Source of the DNA: Blastococcus haudaquaticus
GTDB taxonomy: Bacteria; Actinomycetota; Actinomycetes; Mycobacteriales; Geodermatophilaceae
Direction of reading: 5' to 3'
Length of the DNA stretch: 64,000 bases
Assembly (NCBI RefSeq): GCF_900230285.1
Contig: NZ_OCNK01000003.1
Span: 310,001-374,000 of the forward strand
Shown here: one piece after another, positions 48,190 through 56,538 of the stretch
Numbering within the stretch: position 1 is the stretch's first letter
Layout of the letters: the number at the start of each line of letters is the position of its first letter
Program-made: the position numbers and the translations under genes
Notes under the pieces: model-generated
Told to the model about the DNA's origin: nothing
The model's input: only the letters and a program-made list of their open reading frames with translations
Database searches by the model: none

Positions 48190-49116
48190 CTACGCGGCCC
48201 AACGGGCGATGGCCTCGGTGACCTCGGTGGGGGATTCCTCGTGGGGGAAGTGGCCGATGCCGGGGAGCTCCCGGAACTCGTAGGCGCCCGCGACGTACCG
48301 GCCCGAGCCGCGAGCGGTGCCGACCAGCACGCAGGAGTCCAGCGTCCCGTGCAGTTGCAGCGTGGGTGCGGTGACCGGAGCCGACATCCGCCGGGCGTAA
48401 CGCAGCCCGTCGGGCCGCAGCTGCGAGCGGGCCGCCCAGCGGTAGTACTCCATCGCGCCGTAGGCGGCCTGCGGGATCCGGGCGGCCGCCCGATAGCGGT
48501 CCACCGCTTCCGCGAAGTCCGGCGTACGCGTCCACGCCGGCCCGGACCAGCGCTGCATGAGGTCGGCCACCGGGTCGTCGTCGGCGCGGGTCAGCCGGCG
48601 CTCCGGCAGACGCGGCACCTGGAACCCGAGGGCGTACCGCGACGCCTTGCGCTGCGCGGGGTCGGTCATGCCGGCCCGCAGCCGCCGGGGATGCGCCATG
48701 GAGAGGACCACCAGCCGGCGCACGGTGCGCGGGTGCAGCGCCGCCATGGTCCAGCCGAGCAGCCCGCCCCAGTCGTGGCCGACCACGACCGCCTCCTGCT
48801 CACCGAGTGCGCGCACCAGCGCCGCGACGTCGGCCGACAGCGTGGGCAGGTCGTACCCCCGCGGTGGCTTGTCGCTGGCGCCGTAGCCGCGCAGGTCGGG
48901 GGCCACGACGTGGAAGCCCGCGGCGGCCAGGTCGGTCAGCTGCGACCGCCAGGTCCACCAGAACTGCGGGAAGCCGTGGAGCAGCAGCACCAGCGGTCCC
49001 TCGCCGGCCTCCGCCGCGTGCAGCCGGACGCCGTTGGCGGAGATGTCGCGATGGGTCCACGGCCCCGGGAGCAGGACGCTGGTCGCGTCCGGCGGGCCGT
49101 TCACCGGGTCCGGCAC
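48190..49116 (-). CDS. ephE: Alpha/beta hydrolase, epoxide hydrolase type
   Basis: A 308-residue alpha/beta hydrolase. The oxyanion-hole motif is LLLHGFPQFWW (about 44-54), and the nucleophile is Asp115 in GHDWGG rather than Ser, which marks epoxide hydrolases and haloalkane dehalogenases. The general base His is in GIGHFPHEE near the C-terminus. The position matches Rv3670 (ephE). GTG 49116 is chosen just after the holin-X stop; GTG 49104 is an alternative. Substrate unknown. Confidence 0.85.
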   Translation of the reverse strand: MPDPVNGPPDATSVLLPGPWTHRDISANGVRLHAAEAGEGPLVLLLHGFPQFWWTWRSQLTDLAAAGFHVVAPDLRGYGASDKPPRGYDLPTLSADVAALVRALGEQEAVVVGHDWGGLLGWTMAALHPRTVRRLVVLSMAHPRRLRAGMTDPAQRKASRYALGFQVPRLPERRLTRADDDPVADLMQRWSGPAWTRTPDFAEAVDRYRAAARIPQAAYGAMEYYRWAARSQLRPDGLRYARRMSAPVTAPTLQLHGTLDSCVLVGTARGSGRYVAGAYEFRELPGIGHFPHEESPTEVTEAIARWAA

Positions 49117-49123
49117 GCCCCGG

Positions 49124-49636
49124 TCAGACCGTGTAGGAGTCGGTGCCCGCCCGCTTGACCCGGCCGTTGCTGACCTCCGGGACGGCGCGGTGACGCTCGC
49201 CCGGAGCCTCGCGGTGCAGGACGTCGGGCAGGTCGGAGAGGGTCTCCATCGTCCGCTCGGGCTTCTCGATCTTTTTGAGCATCCGCTTCCCGATGAGCGC
49301 GCAGACACCCGCCAGGAGCAGCAGGAACACCGTCACGATCCCGTAGGAGATCCAGCGGGGGAGCCCCAGGGCGGTCAGCGCCTCGGCGACGGTCACGAAG
49401 AAGTAGATGCCGGCGAAGGCGACCAGCACGCCCGCCGCGGCGAACAGCCCGATGCTGATCCCGGCCTTCTTCGCCGACTTCCCGATCTCGGCCTTGGCCA
49501 GCTCGATCTCGCTGCGGACCAGCGTCGACATGTCCGCCATGGCGCTCTGGACCAGGGTGCCGACGGACGGCTCCTCGGCACCTGCGGACCGGACTGCCGG
49601 CGGCGTGCTGGACGCGCTGGACACACTGTGGGCCAC
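49124..49636 (-). CDS. Actinobacterial holin-X family membrane protein
   Basis: A 170-residue protein with an amphipathic start, two membrane helices (about 60-82 and 92-115) and a basic tail. This is the Phage_holin_3_6/Holin-X pattern (VGTLVQSAMADMSTLVRSEIELAKAEI). Most such proteins have no phage link; function unknown. GTG 49636 has AGGAGGAGC five bases upstream. It is the first gene of a pair with ephE. Confidence 0.85.
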   Translation of the reverse strand: MAHSVSSASSTPPAVRSAGAEEPSVGTLVQSAMADMSTLVRSEIELAKAEIGKSAKKAGISIGLFAAAGVLVAFAGIYFFVTVAEALTALGLPRWISYGIVTVFLLLLAGVCALIGKRMLKKIEKPERTMETLSDLPDVLHREAPGERHRAVPEVSNGRVKRAGTDSYTV

Positions 49637-49753
49637 GAGTGGCTCCTCCTGTCGGGCTGCGCTGCGCGCGGTGGATCGATCGTCCTGCTCAGGGGAATGG
49701 TGCCGCACCTCCAGGCAGTGCGCGCTATGGCCCCGTCCAGACGCTCGCCCCGG

Positions 49754-49802
49754 CCCCTTGCAGGGGCCCGACGCGAGCGTGCGACCGGTGGGGGGCAAGG
49801 GG
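49754..49802. repeat. Conserved-core hairpin, copy R3
   Basis: Arms CCCCTTGC (49754-49761) and GCAAGGGG (49795-49802). On the minus strand the core reads CCCCCACCGGTCGCACGCTC then GCGTCGGGCCCCT. It lies between acs and the promoter region of the holin gene. A T-run follows only on the + strand. Confidence 0.8.
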
Positions 49803-49808
49803 TGTTTT

Positions 49809-51761
49809 TCAGTCCTCCGCGGGTGCCGCCGGCAGCTTGTCCTTGATCAGGTTCATCACCGACGAGTCGGTTAGCGTGGTGACGTCGCCCAGCTCCCGGT
49901 TCTCCGCGATGTCCCGCAGCAGGCGGCGCATGATCTTGCCCGAGCGGGTCTTGGGCAGCTCCTGCACGACCATGATCTGGCGCGGCTTCGCGATGGGGCC
50001 GATGTCCCGGGCGACGTGGTTGCGCAACGTCTGGACCAGCTCGTCGCCGGAGTCCTCGGCGTTGCCGCGGAGGATGACGAAGGCGACGATGCCCTGCCCC
50101 GTGGTCGGGTCGCTGGCGCCGACGACGGCCGCCTCGGCCACCGTCGGGTGGCCCACCAGCGAGGACTCGACCTCGGTGGTGGAGATGCGGTGCCCGGACA
50201 CGTTCATGACGTCGTCCACGCGGCCGAGCAACCAGATGTTGCCGTCGGCGTCCTTCTTGGCGCCGTCGCCGGCGAAGTAGACGTTCTTCCCGAAGCGCGA
50301 CCAGTAGGTGTCGACGTAGCGGTCGTCGTCGCCCCAGATCGTGCGCAGCATCGACGGCCACGGCTCGGTCAGCACCAGCAGCCCGGTCGAGTCGTCGCTC
50401 AGCTCGTTGCCCTCGTCGTCGACGACCTTCGCGGAGATGCCGGGGAACGGGACCTGGGCCGACCCGGGCACGAGGTCGGTGACTCCCGGCAACGGCGTCA
50501 GCATGTGCGCGCCGGTCTCCGTCTGCCACCAGGTGTCCATGATCGGGCAGCGGCCTCCGCCGATGTTCTTGTGGTACCAGAGCCACGCCTCCGGGTTGAT
50601 CGGCTCACCGACCGAGCCGAGCAGGCGGAGGCTGGACAGGTCGAAGCCGGCGGGGATGTCCTCGCCCCACTTCATGAACGTGCGGATCACCGTCGGCGCC
50701 GTGTACAGGATGGTCACGCCGTACTTCTGGATCAGCTCGAACCAGCGGCCGCGGTGCGGCGTCTCCGGCGTCCCCTCGTACATGACGCTCGTGGCCCGGT
50801 TGGCCAGCGGCCCGTACACGATGTAGCTGTGGCCGGTGACCCAGCCGACGTCGGCGGCGGTCCAGTAGACGTCGTCGTCGGGCTTGAGGTCGAACGTCGC
50901 CCAGTGCGTGTAGGCGACCTGGGTCAGGTAGCCGCCGCTCGTGTGCAGGATGCCCTTGGGCTTCGCCGTCGTCCCCGACGTGTACATGATGTAGAGCGGG
51001 TGCTCGGCGTCGAAGGACTCCGGCTCGTGCTCGGCGGACTGCCGGTCCACGACGTCGTGCCACCAGAGATCGCGGCCCTCGGTCCACTCGACGTCCTGCT
51101 CGGTGCGCTTGACCACCAGGACGTTGCGGACGCCGGGGCTGCGGCCCACGGCGTCGTCGACGGCGGGCTTCAGCGCGCTGGGGGCGCCACGGCGGTAGCC
51201 GCCGTCGGAGGTGATGACCAGGACGGCGCCGGCGTCGTCGAGCCGGCTGGCCAGGGCGTCGGCGGAGAAGCCGCCGAAGACGACCATGTGGACGGCGCCG
51301 ATGCGGGCGCAGGCCAGCATCGCGATGATCGTCTCGGGGATCATCGGCATGTAGATCGCGACGCGGTCGCCGGCGTTCACGCCGAGCTCGGTCAGGGCGT
51401 TGGCCGCCTTGCTGACCTCGTCCTTGAGCTGGGCGTAGGTGATCGTGCGGGTGTCGCCCGGCTCGCCCTCCCAGTGGTAGGCGACCTGGTCGCCGTGCCC
51501 GTCCTCGACGTGCCGGTCGACGCAGTTGTAGGCGACGTTGAGCTTGCCGCCGACGAACCACTTGGCGAAGGGCGGGTTGCTCCAGTCGAGCACCTCGTCC
51601 CACTCCTGGGTCCACGTGAGCCTGCGGGCCTGCTTCGCCCAGAACGCCAGGCGGTCGGCGGACGCCTCGTCGTAGACGTCGGGGCCGACGTTGGCGTGGG
51701 CGGCGAGCTGCTCGGGCGGCTGGAACGGCCGGCCTTCCGTCGAGGTCGTCGTCTCGCTCAT
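49809..51761 (-). CDS. acs: Acetyl-CoA synthetase
   Basis: A 650-residue AMP-forming acetate-CoA ligase. The adenylation core has [11 protein letters not shown] (about 262-272). The C-terminal catalytic Lys is in [12 protein letters not shown] near residue 608, the site of regulation by acetylation in the family. ATG 51761 is chosen because GGGAGG lies seven bases upstream; the longer frame to 51815 lacks support. A CRP-like dyad lies in the upstream gap. Counterpart of Rv3667. Confidence 0.95.
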   Translation of the reverse strand: MSETTTSTEGRPFQPPEQLAAHANVGPDVYDEASADRLAFWAKQARRLTWTQEWDEVLDWSNPPFAKWFVGGKLNVAYNCVDRHVEDGHGDQVAYHWEGEPGDTRTITYAQLKDEVSKAANALTELGVNAGDRVAIYMPMIPETIIAMLACARIGAVHMVVFGGFSADALASRLDDAGAVLVITSDGGYRRGAPSALKPAVDDAVGRSPGVRNVLVVKRTEQDVEWTEGRDLWWHDVVDRQSAEHEPESFDAEHPLYIMYTSGTTAKPKGILHTSGGYLTQVAYTHWATFDLKPDDDVYWTAADVGWVTGHSYIVYGPLANRATSVMYEGTPETPHRGRWFELIQKYGVTILYTAPTVIRTFMKWGEDIPAGFDLSSLRLLGSVGEPINPEAWLWYHKNIGGGRCPIMDTWWQTETGAHMLTPLPGVTDLVPGSAQVPFPGISAKVVDDEGNELSDDSTGLLVLTEPWPSMLRTIWGDDDRYVDTYWSRFGKNVYFAGDGAKKDADGNIWLLGRVDDVMNVSGHRISTTEVESSLVGHPTVAEAAVVGASDPTTGQGIVAFVILRGNAEDSGDELVQTLRNHVARDIGPIAKPRQIMVVQELPKTRSGKIMRRLLRDIAENRELGDVTTLTDSSVMNLIKDKLPAAPAED

Positions 51762-51817
51762 GCGGTACCTCCCTAGTCCGGCGGCGCGCGCTCGGGGCGG
51801 CGCTGCCACGCTCACAT

Positions 51818-51833
51818 AGTGGCTCCCGCCACA
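51818..51833. promoter_or_regulatory. CRP-like dyad TGTGG-N6-CCACT upstream of acs
   Basis: On the minus strand TGTGGCGGGAGCCACT keeps the TGTG-N8-CAC spacing of CRP sites and matches 7 of 10 consensus positions. GTGGC/GCCAC is a perfect dyad. It lies between divergent acs and the FhuF-like gene. Confidence 0.35.
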
Positions 51834-51844
51834 CCGTATGGCTC

Positions 51845-52579
51845 GTGGGCCTGCGCGTCTGCTCCGGGACGGTGGACGGCCGGTTCCACGCGGCGGCCGG
51901 TCAGACTGGCCCGGTGGCGGGCGGCATGGAGGGCGCGGTGGCGGCGACCTCCTTCGCCGATCCCGGCTGGACGGCTCAGGTCCTGGCGCGACGGGCCCGG
52001 GCGCAGGGCACGACCGACCGCCGGGTGCTGGCGACGGTCTGGTGGTACTCGGTGTCGTCGGTGCTGCTCACCCCGCCGCTGGCCGGACTGGTCGCCGGGA
52101 TCCCGCGTTCCGGGCGGCTGGCGGACCTGTCGGTGACGCTCGCACCGGGCCTGCTGCCGGTCACGGCGGTGGCCGTGGGGCCGGGGTCCGGCGACCTCGC
52201 GGCCGATCTGCGCGGGTCGCTGGCGTCGGTCGTGGCGGCCGTGGCCGAGGCGGGGGACCTCCGGGAGCGCCCCCTGTGGGCGATCGCGACCGACTCGCTG
52301 GCCAACCGGCTGCTGGCGGTCGGTCAGGCCGTGGGGGACGTGGACCGGGCGACGGCGCTGGCCGTGCCGCTGGCCGAGGCCGTGGGAGCGCCGTTGCCCG
52401 TCCCGCGCTACGAGGACGTCGGTGGGCGTCGCTTCGTCCGGCGGGGCTCCTGCTGCCTCGTCGACCGGACCCGCTGGGGGGCGACCTGCACCTCCTGCCC
52501 GCACCGGCGACCCGAGGAGCGGCGGCAGCTCCTGCAGCGCCTCGCCCGGCCCGACGGAGAGGCGGCGGAGCCGGGCTGA
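51845..52579 (+). CDS. FhuF-like (2Fe-2S) ferric reductase family protein
   Basis: A 244-residue protein ending in the FhuF cysteine motif C-C-x10-C-x2-C ([16 protein letters not shown]). This is a 2Fe-2S site typical of siderophore-iron reductases. The middle ([18 protein letters not shown]) matches the family. Start choice is weak: GTG 51845 gives the full frame; GTG 51914 and ATG 51926 are alternatives and none has a clear ribosome binding site. No siderophore genes are nearby. Confidence 0.72.
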   Translation: MGLRVCSGTVDGRFHAAAGQTGPVAGGMEGAVAATSFADPGWTAQVLARRARAQGTTDRRVLATVWWYSVSSVLLTPPLAGLVAGIPRSGRLADLSVTLAPGLLPVTAVAVGPGSGDLAADLRGSLASVVAAVAEAGDLRERPLWAIATDSLANRLLAVGQAVGDVDRATALAVPLAEAVGAPLPVPRYEDVGGRRFVRRGSCCLVDRTRWGATCTSCPHRRPEERRQLLQRLARPDGEAAEPG

Positions 52580-52619
52580 GCGGTGTCGCACCCAGGCGAC
52601 GTCGGGACGATGATCGGCG

Positions 52620-52635
52620 CTGTCGACGTCGACAG
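52620..52635. promoter_or_regulatory. 16-bp perfect palindrome CTGTCGACGTCGACAG
   Basis: Perfect dyad centred 17 bases above the ATG of the dioxygenase gene, next to its GGGGGA ribosome binding site. By chance a 16-bp palindrome is very rare. Either a repressor operator or an mRNA stem masking initiation. Confidence 0.5.
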
Positions 52636-52644
52636 GGGGAAGCC

Positions 52645-53496
52645 ATGGCCGTCATGCCCGCCGCGTTCTTCGGTCACGGCAGTCCCATGAACGCCTTGGA
52701 GAAGAACCGGTACACCGAGGCGTGGCGGGCCTTCGGCCAGGCGGTGCCCCGGCCGCGGGCGATCCTCGTCGTCTCGGCGCACTGGTACGTGCAGGCGACC
52801 GCGGTCACGGCCATGGCGAGGCCGCGCACGATCCACGACTTCTTCGGCTTCCCGCCGGAGCTCTTCCAGGTCGACTACCGCCCGCCGGGACTGCCGGAGC
52901 TGTACGAGCAGATCGCCGACATCGTCCACCCGGCCTGGGTGGGCGCCGACCGCGAGAGCTGGGGCATCGACCACGGGGCATGGTCTGTGCTGGTGCACGC
53001 CTTCCCGGACGCGGACGTCCCCGTCGTCCAGCTGTCGATCAACGCGCTCAAGCCGTTCGACTACCACCTGCAGCTCGGTGCGGCGCTGGCCCCGCTGCTG
53101 GAGGACGGCGTGCTGGTGATGGGCAGCGGCAACGTCGTGCACAACCTCGGCGGGGTGAGCCGCGCGTTGCCGGACGCCGGGTTCGACTGGGCGCAGCGGT
53201 TCGACGAGCGCGCCAAGGAGCTGATGCTCACCGATCCCACCGGAGTCGGCCGGCTCGACGGGCACCGCGACTACGACCTCGCCGTCCCCACCCCCGACCA
53301 CTTCCTGCCGCTGCTCTACGTGGCGGGCGTCGCCGGGGCGACGGGCACGCCCGCGCAGGTCCTCGTGGACGGCTACTCCTACGGCTCCCTGTCCATGACG
53401 GCCTACACCGTGGGCATGGAGCCGCCCCCCGTCTCCGGCACCGGTGTCGCGGCCCCGCTGCCGGACGGCCCACCCGCGGACGGCGTGAACGTCTAG
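52645..53496 (+). CDS. DODA-type (LigB superfamily) extradiol ring-cleavage dioxygenase
   Basis: A 283-residue protein. Metal and catalytic histidines are seen in FFGHGSPMNAL (about 10-20), VVSAHWYV (about 45-52), GIDHGAWS, and GSGNVVHNLG. This pattern is that of E. coli YgiD, a 4,5-DOPA dioxygenase using Zn2+ or Fe2+. ATG 52645 with GGGGGA upstream. The physiological catechol is unknown. Confidence 0.88.
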   Translation: MAVMPAAFFGHGSPMNALEKNRYTEAWRAFGQAVPRPRAILVVSAHWYVQATAVTAMARPRTIHDFFGFPPELFQVDYRPPGLPELYEQIADIVHPAWVGADRESWGIDHGAWSVLVHAFPDADVPVVQLSINALKPFDYHLQLGAALAPLLEDGVLVMGSGNVVHNLGGVSRALPDAGFDWAQRFDERAKELMLTDPTGVGRLDGHRDYDLAVPTPDHFLPLLYVAGVAGATGTPAQVLVDGYSYGSLSMTAYTVGMEPPPVSGTGVAAPLPDGPPADGVNV

Positions 53497-53518
53497 GCGT
53501 TCCCGCGCGAACGCCTGC

Positions 53519-54091
53519 TCAGCGGTCGACGCCGGTCGTCGCGGTCCGCAGCCGCGACACCGCGGCAGCCGGATCGGCCGCGGAGAACGACACCCGCTCG
53601 ACCGTCGAGATCCGCCCGTCGACGTCGACCGGCGTCGGGGTGGCGAAGCGGAGCTCGACGTCGGTCCCGCCCATGAAGGACACGGCGACCCCGTCGTCCG
53701 TCATCTCGACCGTCCTCCCGTGCTCGTTCCGCACGTGCTTCCGCACCTGGACGACGTCCTCCAGCGGCACCCGCACCGACCGGAAGTGCCCGGAGCGCAG
53801 CACCAGCTCGCCGTCGCGCAGCAGGTGCGGGTGCTGCCGGGTCGTGGCGTCGAACGCGAGGAGCCCCAGCACCCCGTAGACGCTCAGCGCCAGGAGGCTC
53901 CAGCGCAGCGGAGGCCAGGAGACGAGCACGTGCACGATCACGGTCTCGATGACCCCGACCGCGGTGATCGTCCAGACCACGGCGCGGTCCAGACCGTTGT
54001 AGGCCAAGGGGACGTCGTCCGGCCCGACGTCCGTCCGCCCGCGGAGCGCCCACCACAGCGCACGCGCCAGATCCAGCTGGTTCCGCAGCAC
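53519..54091 (-). CDS. Membrane protein with PH-like domain
   Basis: A 190-residue protein with two N-terminal helices (about 33-52 and 60-79). A beta-rich C-terminal domain (about 90-185) with the RSVRVPLEDVVQVRK core resembles bacterial PH domains. GTG 54091 directly follows the TGA of the XRE gene upstream, so it belongs to the ABC-XRE operon. It may anchor or sense at the membrane; function unknown. Confidence 0.65.
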   Translation of the reverse strand: MLRNQLDLARALWWALRGRTDVGPDDVPLAYNGLDRAVVWTITAVGVIETVIVHVLVSWPPLRWSLLALSVYGVLGLLAFDATTRQHPHLLRDGELVLRSGHFRSVRVPLEDVVQVRKHVRNEHGRTVEMTDDGVAVSFMGGTDVELRFATPTPVDVDGRISTVERVSFSAADPAAAVSRLRTATTGVDR

Positions 54092-54385
54092 TCAGGCCGT
54101 CCGGCCGGGCGGCTCCGCGCCGTCGGCCGGGGCCGCCGTGCGGGGCAGGTCGCTGATGCGGGGGAAGGGCTCCGTGGAGAAGATGGTCTCCACGGGCAGG
54201 GCGAAGAACTCCGCGATCCGCAGCGCGAGGTTCAGGCTGGGGTTGTACTCGCCGCGTTCCAGGTAGCCCACGGTCTGGTAGTGGACGCCGAGTGCGTCGG
54301 CGAGCTGCCGCCGGGTCACCTGCTGTTCCGCCCGCAGCAGCGCGATGCGGTTGTAGACGGCATCCCCGGCGCGCTCCCCGCTCAC
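54092..54385 (-). CDS. XRE-family transcriptional regulator
   Basis: A 97-residue protein with a compact helix-turn-helix (about 10-65: QQVTRRQLADALGVHYQTVG, then YLERGEYNPSLNLALRIAEFF). This is the YozG-like group often linked with DUF2178/ABC genes. GTG start with AGGAGGT four bases away. It lies 31 bases after the permease gene. It is the natural candidate to bind the two AGTA-N4-TACT sites before this operon. Confidence 0.85.
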   Translation of the reverse strand: MSGERAGDAVYNRIALLRAEQQVTRRQLADALGVHYQTVGYLERGEYNPSLNLALRIAEFFALPVETIFSTEPFPRISDLPRTAAPADGAEPPGRTA

Positions 54386-54416
54386 TCCACCTCCTCGCCG
54401 GCGCTCGCCGGCTCGC

Positions 54417-55271
54417 TCACTTGACCCACTGCAGCGCGGCCTCCTTGGCCTCCTGCACCTGGGAGCCCGATGTCCGGCGTGCCATGCGGCGCAGCACCCG
54501 GGGCGTCACCAGCAGCCCGAAGACCGCCCACGCGCCGAGCACCAGCACCGTCAGCGAGCTGCGCCAGGAGTCGCCGACCTCGAGGGCCGCCGCCGCGTCG
54601 GGGAGGAAGGCCGACCGCATGCCCAGGCCGATCCAGTAGGTCGGGAACACCTGCGCGACGACCTGGACCCACCCCCACATGGCCTGGATCGGGAAGAAGA
54701 TGCCCGAGATCGAGGTCAGGACGATGACCGGCAGCATGCCCCAGGTGCCCACCTTCTGGACGCTGGGCACCACCGAGCCGATGATCATCCCCAGCGGCAG
54801 CGTGGCGAGCAGGCCCAGGACGCACACCCAGACGACGGTCGCCCAGCCGGCGAGGCCGTTGCTCATCACGTCGTCGAAGAGCAGGAAGCTCGGCACGAGG
54901 ATCACCAGGAGCAGCGGGAACAGGCTCAGCGAGTGGTAGACCACCTGCCCGGTCACGTAGCCCTGCATCCCGTGCGGCAGCGCCTTGTGCCGCAGGAGCG
55001 TCCCGTCCTCGCGCTCCATGGCGAGCGAGTAGGCCGGCCCGATCACCACCCCGAACGCCAGCAGCGCGCCCAGGATGCTCGGGAGGGCGAAGGACGGGAG
55101 CAGCAGGTCGGTGCCCTCCACCTCGCTGTCGCGGTTGAACCACAGGTAGGCGAGCGTGGCCACGCCCATGAACATGTAGAAGCCCTGGTCCTGAGGGCTG
55201 CGCAGGCTCAGGACGAACTCCGTCCAGCCCCGGCGCAGGCCGAGGCCGATCGCGTGCCGGGTGGGGTTCAT
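54417..55271 (-). CDS. ABC-2 type transporter permease
   Basis: A 284-residue membrane protein with six helices in the ABC-2 layout (about 28-45, 60-85, 105-128, 140-165, 170-192, 235-256). The frame open to 55907 upstream is an antisense-type shadow of the ATPase. ATG 55271 overlaps the ATPase stop (ATGA). The substrate is unknown; lipids, peptides or drugs are usual for this class. Confidence 0.9.
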   Translation of the reverse strand: MNPTRHAIGLGLRRGWTEFVLSLRSPQDQGFYMFMGVATLAYLWFNRDSEVEGTDLLLPSFALPSILGALLAFGVVIGPAYSLAMEREDGTLLRHKALPHGMQGYVTGQVVYHSLSLFPLLLVILVPSFLLFDDVMSNGLAGWATVVWVCVLGLLATLPLGMIIGSVVPSVQKVGTWGMLPVIVLTSISGIFFPIQAMWGWVQVVAQVFPTYWIGLGMRSAFLPDAAAALEVGDSWRSSLTVLVLGAWAVFGLLVTPRVLRRMARRTSGSQVQEAKEAALQWVK

Positions 55272-56221
55272 CGGGAGACCTCCGCGAGGGTCGGGGTGCG
55301 CCGGGCGCCGGACTCGAAGGTCGCGACCATGGCGATGTAGGTGTCCTCGAGGCTGGCCCGCCGGACCTCGAGGTCCTCGATCTCCTCGCCGTGCTGCTCG
55401 AACAGCCGGCGGACGAACGGGGTGGCGTCCTCCGTCGCGTGGACGAAGCGCTCCCCCTTGCGGGTCCAGCGCACCTCCGCGTTCCCGGCCACCTGACGGG
55501 TCAGGGCCTCCGCGCTGCCGTTGGCGACGATGTGCCCGTCGGCCAGGATGAGCATCCGGTCGGCCAGCCGCTCGGCCTCGGCGAGGTCGTGCGTGGTGAG
55601 CAGGATGCTCGTGCCCTCCAGGTCGGAGAGCCGGTGCACCAGGTCGTGGAAGTCGCGCCGGGCCTGCGGGTCGAAGCCGGCGGTCGGCTCGTCGAGGAAC
55701 AGCAGTTCGGGACGGCCGATGATGCCCACGGCCACGTCGAGCCGGCGCCGCTGCCCGCCCGAGAGCTGGCCGATCTTGCGGTCCGCGTGCTCCACGAGGC
55801 CGACGGTGTCCAGCAGCCAGTCCACCTCGTAGGGACGCGTGCGCTCGGGCGTCGAGTAGGCGACGAAGTAGCCGCCCAGCTGCTCCAGCAGGCGCCGGGG
55901 CGTCCACCGGGCGTGGTCCCGCCAGGACTGGAGGACGACGCCGACCCGGGCGCGCCAGGCGTCGCCGGCCTGGGCCGGGTCCTCGCCGAGCACCCGCACC
56001 TCACCGCCGGAGCGGAGTCGGAAGCCCTCGAGGATCTCGATCGTGGTGGTCTTGCCCGCCCCGTTGGGGCCGAGCAGGCAGACCACCTCGCCGGCGTGGA
56101 CGTCGAAGTCGACGCCGGTCAGGACGTCGCGCGGGCCGTAGGTCATCTGCAGTCCGCGGACGCTGACGACGGGTTCACCCGTCGGTCCGCCGAGTGCCTG
56201 GGACCCGATCTCGGTGCTCAC
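55268..56221 (-). CDS. ABC transporter ATP-binding protein
   Basis: A 317-residue exporter ATPase. Walker A is GPNGAGKTT (about 50-58), signature LSGGQRRRLDVA, Walker B LLFLDEPTAGFD, H-loop THDLAEAE. A C-terminal extension (about 240-317) is typical of DrrA/CcmA-like exporters. ATG 56221 is the ORF start. Its promoter 40 bases above overlaps two operators. First gene of the operon ATPase-permease-XRE-PH protein. Confidence 0.93.
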   Translation of the reverse strand: MSTEIGSQALGGPTGEPVVSVRGLQMTYGPRDVLTGVDFDVHAGEVVCLLGPNGAGKTTTIEILEGFRLRSGGEVRVLGEDPAQAGDAWRARVGVVLQSWRDHARWTPRRLLEQLGGYFVAYSTPERTRPYEVDWLLDTVGLVEHADRKIGQLSGGQRRRLDVAVGIIGRPELLFLDEPTAGFDPQARRDFHDLVHRLSDLEGTSILLTTHDLAEAERLADRMLILADGHIVANGSAEALTRQVAGNAEVRWTRKGERFVHATEDATPFVRRLFEQHGEEIEDLEVRRASLEDTYIAMVATFESGARRTPTLAEVSR

Positions 56222-56260
56222 TGGCGACCCCGCCTCCGTCGAACCGGCTTGATGGCGGAG

Positions 56261-56289
56261 ATAGTAGGTGTACTACATCGGGAGTACAA
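56261..56289 (-). promoter_or_regulatory. Promoter TTGTAC-17-TACTAT of the ABC-XRE operon
   Basis: On the minus strand TTGTAC (-35) and TACTAT (-10) are 17 bases apart, and both lie inside the two operator sites, so bound repressor would block polymerase. Confidence 0.55.
56263..56274. promoter_or_regulatory. Operator 1, AGTA-N4-TACT
   Basis: TAGTAGGTGTACTA is a perfect 5-bp-arm dyad on the -10 element. Same pattern as operator 2, centred 20 bp away (two helical turns). Confidence 0.65.
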
Positions 56290-56294
56290 CTACT
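56283..56294. promoter_or_regulatory. Operator 2, AGTA-N4-TACT
   Basis: AGTACAACTACT covers the -35 element. AT-rich sites like these stand out in 73 percent GC surroundings. A regulator of the XRE type with this half-site is encoded in the operon. Confidence 0.65.
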
Positions 56295-56325
56295 CTCGCT
56301 CCGAGCAACCCGGCAGACTGCCCCC

Positions 56326-56538
56326 ATGAGTGAACCGGCCACGGGCCCCGCCGCCTACTTCCCGTCCATCGAGAAGAAGTACGGCCGGCCGATCGCCGAG
56401 TGGAAGGACCTGATCCGCTCGTCGCCGCTGACGAGGCACATGGAGCTGGTGGCCTGGCTCAAGGCCGAGCACGGTCTCGGCCACGGGCACGCGAACGCTC
56501 TGGTGGCCCACACCCTCGCCGAGGGCTCGGTGAGCTAG
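56326..56538 (+). CDS. DUF4287 small protein
   Basis: A 70-residue protein of the DUF4287 type (AYFPSIEKKYGRPIAEWKDL, then HMELVAWLKAEHGLGHGHAN). The family is small, cytosolic and uncharacterised. ATG 56326 is used; no ribosome binding site is clear. It is divergent from the ABC operon across the twin operators. Its TAG stop interlocks with the TAG of cysG on the other strand (4-bp overlap). Confidence 0.85.
   Translation: MSEPATGPAAYFPSIEKKYGRPIAEWKDLIRSSPLTRHMELVAWLKAEHGLGHGHANALVAHTLAEGSVS

Noticed and set aside
49124-49636. Prophage remnant suggested by the holin-like protein
   Set aside because: Actinobacterial Holin-X proteins are chromosomal, and no other phage gene is near.
54386-54416. 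A fifth copy of the conserved-core hairpin
   Set aside because: GCGAGCCGGCGAGCGCCGGCGAG resembles the core loosely, but the arms and the CCCACC part are missing.
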